Below are positions 60,501-64,000 of a stretch of 64,000 nucleotides of DNA, piece after piece (positions within the stretch are counted from its first letter, which is position 1; each line of letters begins with the position of its first letter). The notes beneath the pieces are model-generated. The model saw nothing but the letters and a program-made list of their open reading frames with translations, was not told where the DNA came from and ran no database searches. Made by a program: the position numbers and the translations under genes. Source of the stretch: Anisus vortex (lineage: Eukaryota > Mollusca > Gastropoda > Planorbidae); the NCBI GenBank assembly GCA_949126835.1, contig OX421497.1:4811648-4875647 (forward strand). Reading direction: 5' to 3'.

Positions 60501-60571
60501 CCACTCACCGGAAGAACACGCCAGCGGCCCAGTGGCATTGCCAGGATGGCAAACGATCGCCCGTTGAACAG
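52706..60571 (-). CDS. Receptor B: SUEL-lectin/CUB-like transmembrane receptor, 5' partial, seven exons
   Basis: Exons in transcript order: 60263-60571, 58210-58337, 57693-57831, 56578-56703, 55127-55855, 54718-54817, 52706-54500. All borders are AG/GT and the phases fit (1,0,1,1,1,2), giving about 1,107 visible residues. Order: SUEL/rhamnose-binding lectin domain, CUB-like module over three exons, Ser/Thr-rich stalk, one membrane helix, basic stop-transfer RKRRR, then a ~600-residue tail with a histidine-rich 7-residue repeat. The lectin family binds galactose or rhamnose through a Cys-rich beta fold; in animals it occurs in egg lectins, latrophilins and EVA-1. A surface glycan-recognition receptor is the likely class, by inference. 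The signal-peptide exon upstream of 60571 was not found. It shares intron positions with receptor A. Confidence 0.85.
53113..53540 (-). repeat. Coding 21-bp repeat: His/Asn-rich heptads in receptor B tail
   Basis: About 20 units of [T/S/K][D/Y]-[N/K/H]-A-[H/R]-N-[H], e.g. TDNAHNH, SDNARNH, TDNVHNH, TDHAHNH. One unit has an extra KY (TDKYKAHNH). The unit of 21 bp keeps frame. The last ten units include a five-unit (105-bp) block that is present twice, so recent expansion went by blocks. Confidence 0.9.
54718..54817 (-). CDS. Receptor B transmembrane exon (100 nt)
   Basis: Acceptor CAACAG|GG at 54817, donor TACAG|GTAGGT at 54718. It encodes KKKEESETIVILLVVILLVL then LVIAVIVAVVVY: about 25 residues of Ile/Leu/Val/Ala, an unambiguous membrane helix. 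Phase 1 in, 2 out, as in receptor A. Confidence 0.88.
55127..55855 (-). CDS. Receptor B exon: mucin-like Ser/Thr-rich stalk (729 nt)
   Basis: Acceptor TTCCAG|GA at 55855, donor GTAG|GTAGGT at 55127, phase 1-1, 242 residues. More than half the residues are Thr, Ser or Pro, with many NxT/NxS sequons. A 15-residue unit (TSPSAISNTPQTANA) occurs about four times in a row near its C-terminal half. This is the make-up of a heavily O-glycosylated, extended stalk that lifts the lectin head from the membrane. Being phase 1-1 it can be gained or skipped without shifting frame. Confidence 0.82.
55895..56100 (-). mobile_element. LINE 3' end, family D
   Basis: The minus strand reads GAWNGLPEQTRI and ends in the ATAAGATAAGATATAAT tail. 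In a receptor B intron, same strand as the gene. Confidence 0.65.
56175..56560. repeat. 22-bp repeat in receptor B intron
   Basis: ATTCAGCTTTATACCAATAC units, ~17 copies, some with T for C changes. Confidence 0.92.
56578..56703 (-). CDS. Receptor B exon: CUB-like module, part 3 (126 nt)
   Basis: Acceptor TTACAG|AT at 56703, donor CAGTG|GTATGT at 56578, phase 1-1. It encodes CDNLRMLNENFYPIEGTNYT, NITVTYSNYGLTGQIAWLQV and S. A 22-bp tandem array starts about 15 nt inside the downstream intron. Confidence 0.8.
57400..57610 (+). mobile_element. tRNA-like SINE family 2, copy
   Basis: AAGCTGTGTGTTTGTGG, CCCATTGGTTAATTTTAAGA, TGTGTCCTCCTTAACTGAGT and GACTGCCATGCAGG match the family order. Confidence 0.55.
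57693..57831 (-). CDS. Receptor B exon: CUB-like module, part 2 (139 nt)
   Basis: Acceptor ATTACAG|GGC at 57831, donor GCAAAA|GTAAGT at 57693. It encodes GTRLTVSAIEINVNSKLPWE, then ATDQYNSALTVQNSAQVVWQ and SSSTCK. The end, TCK plus a split Asn codon, lies at the place where the receptor A exon ends TCN plus Glu. Confidence 0.8.
58210..58337 (-). CDS. Receptor B exon: CUB-like module, part 1 (128 nt)
   Basis: Acceptor ATCCTAG|GT at 58337, donor ATTGAG|GTGATT at 58210; phase 1 in, 0 out. It encodes SHVIDLCAGEITLQSTYPTI then HLASPTFPSTGPLNALCVCRIE: C-x-G, I-x-L-x-SP and C-x-C-x-I fit the start of a CUB domain. Confidence 0.8.
58490..59180. other. Receptor B intron, no exon seen
   Basis: Unique AT-rich DNA with one TATACTGTATATGTAGGC duplication near 59085-59125. 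Confidence 0.4.
59185..59990. repeat. 20-bp repeat in receptor B intron, ~40 copies
   Basis: TTTGATCACCTAAATCTCTC and variants, moderately diverged; between the lectin exon and the first CUB-like exon. Confidence 0.95.
60000..60150 (-). mobile_element. tRNA-like SINE family 3, minus copy
   Basis: In reverse: CCGGCTGGTCCTGCGGTTAG (box A-like), CGGGTTCTATCTCTGCC (box B-like), tail AATAATCTTCTTTCTAGAAG. Confidence 0.65.
60263..60571 (-). CDS. Receptor B exon: SUEL/rhamnose-binding lectin domain (309 nt)
   Basis: Acceptor GTTCAG|CT at 60571, donor GAAG|GTATGT at 60263, phase 1 at both ends, so a complete domain sits in one exon. 102 residues with eight or nine Cys: VCHPGNATGPLACSSGEWIH, then C-VIDFNSQC, ANCNGPSPDVGC, the VAGVRLQKPC block, and KVAVMVQYEC at the end. 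This follows the lectin pattern C-x-G-x-x-I-x-I ... C-x-G ... C-x-V ... F-x-x-PC ... K-x-L-x-V-x-Y-x-C. The exact sugar motif (YGR or DPC) is not canonical: ESY stands where YGR is common, and QKPC where DPC is. Confidence 0.82.
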
Positions 60572-60735
60572 CTGAACGTATAGAGGAGAAAAAGTTCATT
60601 ATTAGTATTTGTATTAGGAAATAGTTCCGGTACAGTAATAGACAGAGAGCACGTGAGAGTGAGAAAGATGTATTCATTAAGAAAGATATTAAAGAGAGAG
60701 AAAGACTTAGATAACTAGTAACTTAACCTAGATTA

Positions 60736-61405
60736 GATGGACAGATAGATAGATGGATGGATAGATAGATAGATAGATGGATGGATAGATAGATAGATAG
60801 ATAGATGGATGGATGGATAGATAGATAGATAGATAGATAGATGGATGGATGGATAGATAGATAGATATATAGATAGATGGATAGATATATGGATAGATAG
60901 ATGGATAAATAGATGGATAGATAGATAGATGGATGGATGGATTGATATATATATATATATATATATAGATTGATAGATGGATAGATAGATGGATAGATAG
61001 ATGGATAAATAGATGGATAGATAGATAATAGATGGATAGATAGATGGATAAATAGATGGATAAATAGATAGATAGATAGATGGATAGATAGATGGATAGA
61101 TAGATGGATAAATAGATAGATAGATAGATAGATGGATAAATAGATGGATAGATAGATTGATAAATAGATGGATAGATAGATTGATAAATAGATGGATAGA
61201 TAGATGGATAGATAGATAGATTGATAGATAGATGGATAGATAGATAGATTGATAGATAGATGGATGGATATATATATATAGATGGATAGTTAAATGGATA
61301 GATAGATTGATAAATAGATGGATAGATAGATGGATAGATAGATGGATAAATAGATGGATATATGGATGGATAGATAAATATATAGATAGATAGATAGAAA
61401 GATAG
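60736..61405. repeat. GATA/GATG tetranucleotide microsatellite, ~670 bp
   Basis: GATAGATGGATA tract with a short (TA)n insert at 60948-60966. The 226-residue minus frame (YLSIYPSIH...) is an artefact of it. Confidence 0.97.
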
Positions 61406-61439
61406 AAAAACAAATTTTATTTATATATATACAGGCTAA

Positions 61440-62170
61440 TAGACAGATATACTGACAGATAGTCGACAATAAAGATAGATATAGATTGTAGGTTAATACC
61501 CACGTAACATTTTTTTAAATCCGTCAGTTTTATACGAATACTTACCCCAAACACAGTCAATCAAACTGATCAATCCTAACTCAATTATCACGACATTCCT
61601 TACCCACTTCATGGCTCTAATAATCTATTTTAAAAAAAGTGTGGTTCCAACTATTCACTTATATTCCTACAGCATACATAAACACTCCTCGCCCTTTTTC
61701 CATTAACGTTTAAATCCTTATCATAATAAGTAAGATACATAATCTTATTAAGTTTCGCGTATCTCTGGTTTAAGTTTATCTAATTTCTTCTGCACCGGTA
61801 TTAAAATCTATAACCTGTACCAGAATGTGTTTATCCCCCCTTGTTATTTAGAAAACATTTAATTTAATCCATACTAAGTTATGTTTAATGTGAAAATCTA
61901 AGTATGTGAGAACAGGTCAGTCGCACAGAACACACTAAAGCCTCGATGACAACTTTGCCGATCGCAGCGATAAAAAAATCAATAGTTTCTGTGTATCGAT
62001 TGATTCGATTCATTGAGCAAACAGATCGCGTTCGATCATAACAATGGACATGTAGGCTTTTATTCGGGGCATAGTTTCGAGTAGCTAAAGAGGGTGTGTG
62101 TACTAATATTTTACAAGGTTTCTGGTTTGAAATAAATATTGCAAACACGGACAGACAAGCAGTAGCAGGC
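61440..62170. other. Region upstream of receptor B lectin exon, no exon seen
   Basis: The signal-peptide exon of receptor B might lie here. A minus frame at 61885-62148 has hydrophobic FFIAAIGKVVIEALVC but no start or splice context that convinces me. Confidence 0.35.
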
Positions 62171-62179
62171 TCTTAGATT

Positions 62180-62285
62180 TTATTGTATAGATAGATAGAT
62201 AGACATATGGCTAAATAGATGGAAAGATAGACTAGATAGATAGATAGACAGATAGGCTAGGTAGATAGATAGATAGACACACTGA
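62180..62285. repeat. GATA microsatellite
   Basis: ATAGATAGATAGAC tract; a second short one is at 62527-62580. Confidence 0.9.
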
Positions 62286-62334
62286 TAAAATACTTTTCAT
62301 ATTCCATTTGCAAAAACCATTGCATACAGGCCTC

Positions 62335-62520
62335 TATATCCTATGCTCTTTCTTCCCGAGTGGATGGAATGGGTTGCCTGAACAGACCAGGAAAACGAAT
62401 AAATTAACATAATTTTAAACCCTAATCAAAATGCAAGACTGTACTCAAACCACGATTAGACGCAATAACCTTCTGTATAGAAGTATTAGAAGGAACGTCT
62501 AACACACTATAAAAGATAAG
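62335..62520 (+). mobile_element. LINE 3' end, family D
   Basis: GGAATGGGTTGCCTGAACAG, AATGCAAGACTGTACTC, AACCACGATTAGACGC, and a final ATAAAAGATAAGAAAAGATA. Confidence 0.65.
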
Positions 62521-62608
62521 AAAAGATAGATAGATAGATAGATAGATAGAGAGAGAGATAGATAGATAGATAGATAGAGATTGATAAATTTAAATATAGC
62601 AGGCCTAC

Positions 62609-62879
62609 CAGGGCTGTGGAGTCGGTAGATAAATGTTCCGACTCCAACTCCGACTCCTCAGCTTTGTGTACTTCCGACTCCAACTCCGACTCCGACTCCA
62701 GGTACTAAAATTTCCTCCGATTCCGACTCTTCGACTCCGACTCCAACTGATAAATGGTAGATAAATTTTCCAACTCCGACTCCTCAGTTTTTTGTACTTC
62801 CGACTCCAACTCCGACTCCGACTCCAGGTACCCAAAATTCCTCCGACTCCGACTCTTCGACTCCGACTCCACAGCCCTG
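62609..62879. mobile_element. hAT-type MITE with GACTCC core, perfect TSD
   Basis: CAGGGCTGTGGAGTCGG and CCGACTCCACAGCCCTG are exact inverted ends of 17 bp; AGGCCTAC flanks both sides (62601-62608, 62880-62887). The interior is irregular (GACTCC)n. Confidence 0.92.
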
Positions 62880-62887
62880 AGGCCTAC

Positions 62888-63640
62888 ATATTAGATAGTC
62901 TTTTATATTAGAGGGGTAGATATAGAGAGACATAATAAGCTTATAGATACATTTATATGTAGATAGCTACATAGGTTATAGATATATATATAGATAGATG
63001 CAGACAAAGAAATCTATTACATGGGTCGATTATTCGATGTTTATATAAAGGCTGACTAATTGCTACGGTAGAGTTGAAATTGCATTTTTAAGGACCACTG
63101 GAATGGATTTGCATTGAAACTGGACATGTCTTGCTGTGAAATGCATTTCAAAATATGTAAATGCATGTACATTCCTATATTAAGGAATATATTAAGATAT
63201 ATAGTTGGGCTTTTTCAGAAGTACATCGAATCACTCAAAGTGGAGTTTTCTAATTAAGCAAGACTATCAAATTGATGGACTCATTTTTCAAACCAAATTA
63301 AGCCTAACTGGTTTGATATAGCCTACTACAACCTTCTTAGATGTAGATATTTTTTAAGTGTAGGAATATTTGCGATTTTAAAATGCAGCAAGTTGAATTT
63401 TAAACATTTAAAAAATGGGCATCCAAATGTGCCCATTAATTTGCGTAAAAAAAATCTAGAAGGAAGCTACTTAGGAAAGTCGTCTGCTATTTCTCAACTT
63501 CTAGGAATTCGTTCTTTTACTTCTTCTTCTTCTTCATATTACTGTGGAGACCCCGTTAGGACCGAGGAAAGAGTCCACAATTTAACTACACATAAAAAAT
63601 GCAAAAACATCACAAACAACAATTATAAACAGATGACAGG
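62888..63640. other. AT-rich DNA, no gene seen
   Basis: Short GATA scraps and a CTTCTTCTTCTTC run near 63520. Would be the 3' flank of the possible gene ending at 63644. Confidence 0.4.
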
Positions 63641-63643
63641 TTT

Positions 63644-63739
63644 TTAGTCCATCCCTTCAGTGAAGATTTGAAAGCCGGCACAGTAGTCAGGAGGGGCAGT
63701 GATGGAGGCCTGGTCCAGGATTTTCCACAACCTAAAAGG
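63644..63739 (-). CDS. Possible last exon of an unidentified minus-strand gene
   Basis: A strong acceptor (long T run then CCGTCAG) at 63740-63741 opens onto 31 residues, PFRLWKILDQASITAPPDYC then AGFQIFTEGMD, and TAA at 63644-63646. Third positions are GC-rich, unlike the flanks. The rest of the gene would lie beyond the right edge. I do not recognise the protein. Confidence 0.4.
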   Translation of the reverse strand, partial: PFRLWKILDQASITAPPDYCAGFQIFTEGMD

Positions 63740-64000
63740 CTGACGGAAAAAAAAAGAATATTTATTGACGTCGGTGTTTGCATGTGGGACATGTAGTTTG
63801 ATTTGATGACCTCGGGTAGAGCGGGACACCTGTTGGTTTTCAGCTTTTGGTTCAACTTACCCTTGTGAACAGCTTTTATCGCACATGAAAGCTTTTTTAA
63901 GCAAAAAAAGAGGTCACCTACACTTGACCACTCCTTAATTGATACAGACTAATAACATTTTAAATAGTTTTTATGCTAATAATTTTAAAGCAAATGAATT

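Noticed and set aside
60733..61413. 226-residue frame YLSIYPSI
   Set aside because: GATA/GATG microsatellite.

Overview
This is a stretch of animal nuclear DNA, not prokaryotic. Evidence: GT-AG spliced genes with exon phases that join exactly, AATAAA poly(A) signals, tRNA-derived SINEs, LINE 3' ends, hAT-type MITEs with 8-bp target duplications, and very heavy AT-rich minisatellite and microsatellite content. The style of the repeats and the proteins suggests a mollusc, most likely a heterobranch/hygrophilan snail; that assignment is inference and rests on no database match.

Layout. 1-19.6 kb: no gene that I can support. It is built of tandem arrays (24, 85, 22, 15 and 32/64-bp units), SINEs, a foldback element, LINE scraps and low-complexity DNA. 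19.7-31.9 kb, minus strand: six exons of a type I transmembrane receptor-like gene ('receptor A'): N-glycosylated ectodomain with a CUB-like module, one membrane helix, and a ~500-residue tail with several tyrosine motifs. Its introns hold minisatellites, a hAT MITE, a 300-bp MITE, a LINE remnant and a 323-bp element with perfect TSD. 31.9-40.1 kb: no exon found, three SINE copies, and a ~4.8 kb satellite of 25/26-bp units (34.36-39.15 kb). 40.1-48.1 kb, plus strand: the last nine exons of ASCC3 (activating signal cointegrator 1 complex subunit 3), including a 3' splice site preceded by three tandem copies of itself and one GC-AG intron. 48.1-52.7 kb: 3' flank, then a ~1.1 kb array of 31-bp units. 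52.7-60.6 kb, minus strand: seven exons of a second receptor ('receptor B'): SUEL/rhamnose-binding lectin domain, CUB-like module, Ser/Thr-rich mucin-like stalk, membrane helix, and a ~600-residue tail with about 20 histidine-rich 7-residue repeats. 60.6-64 kb: GATA/GATG microsatellite, a hAT MITE with perfect TSD, and the possible last exon of a further minus-strand gene.

How they relate. Receptors A and B share matching intron positions and phases around the CUB-like module and around the membrane helix, so they look like paralogues of a lectin/CUB receptor family; a role in recognition and signalling is inferred from architecture only. ASCC3 is a housekeeping helicase (ribosome-collision rescue and alkylation repair) with no obvious link to them. 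Receptor A and ASCC3 both lack their 5' exons, and both 5' sides face the satellite at 34-39 kb. That implies a nested gene, a very long intron, a rearrangement, or an assembly join inside the satellite.
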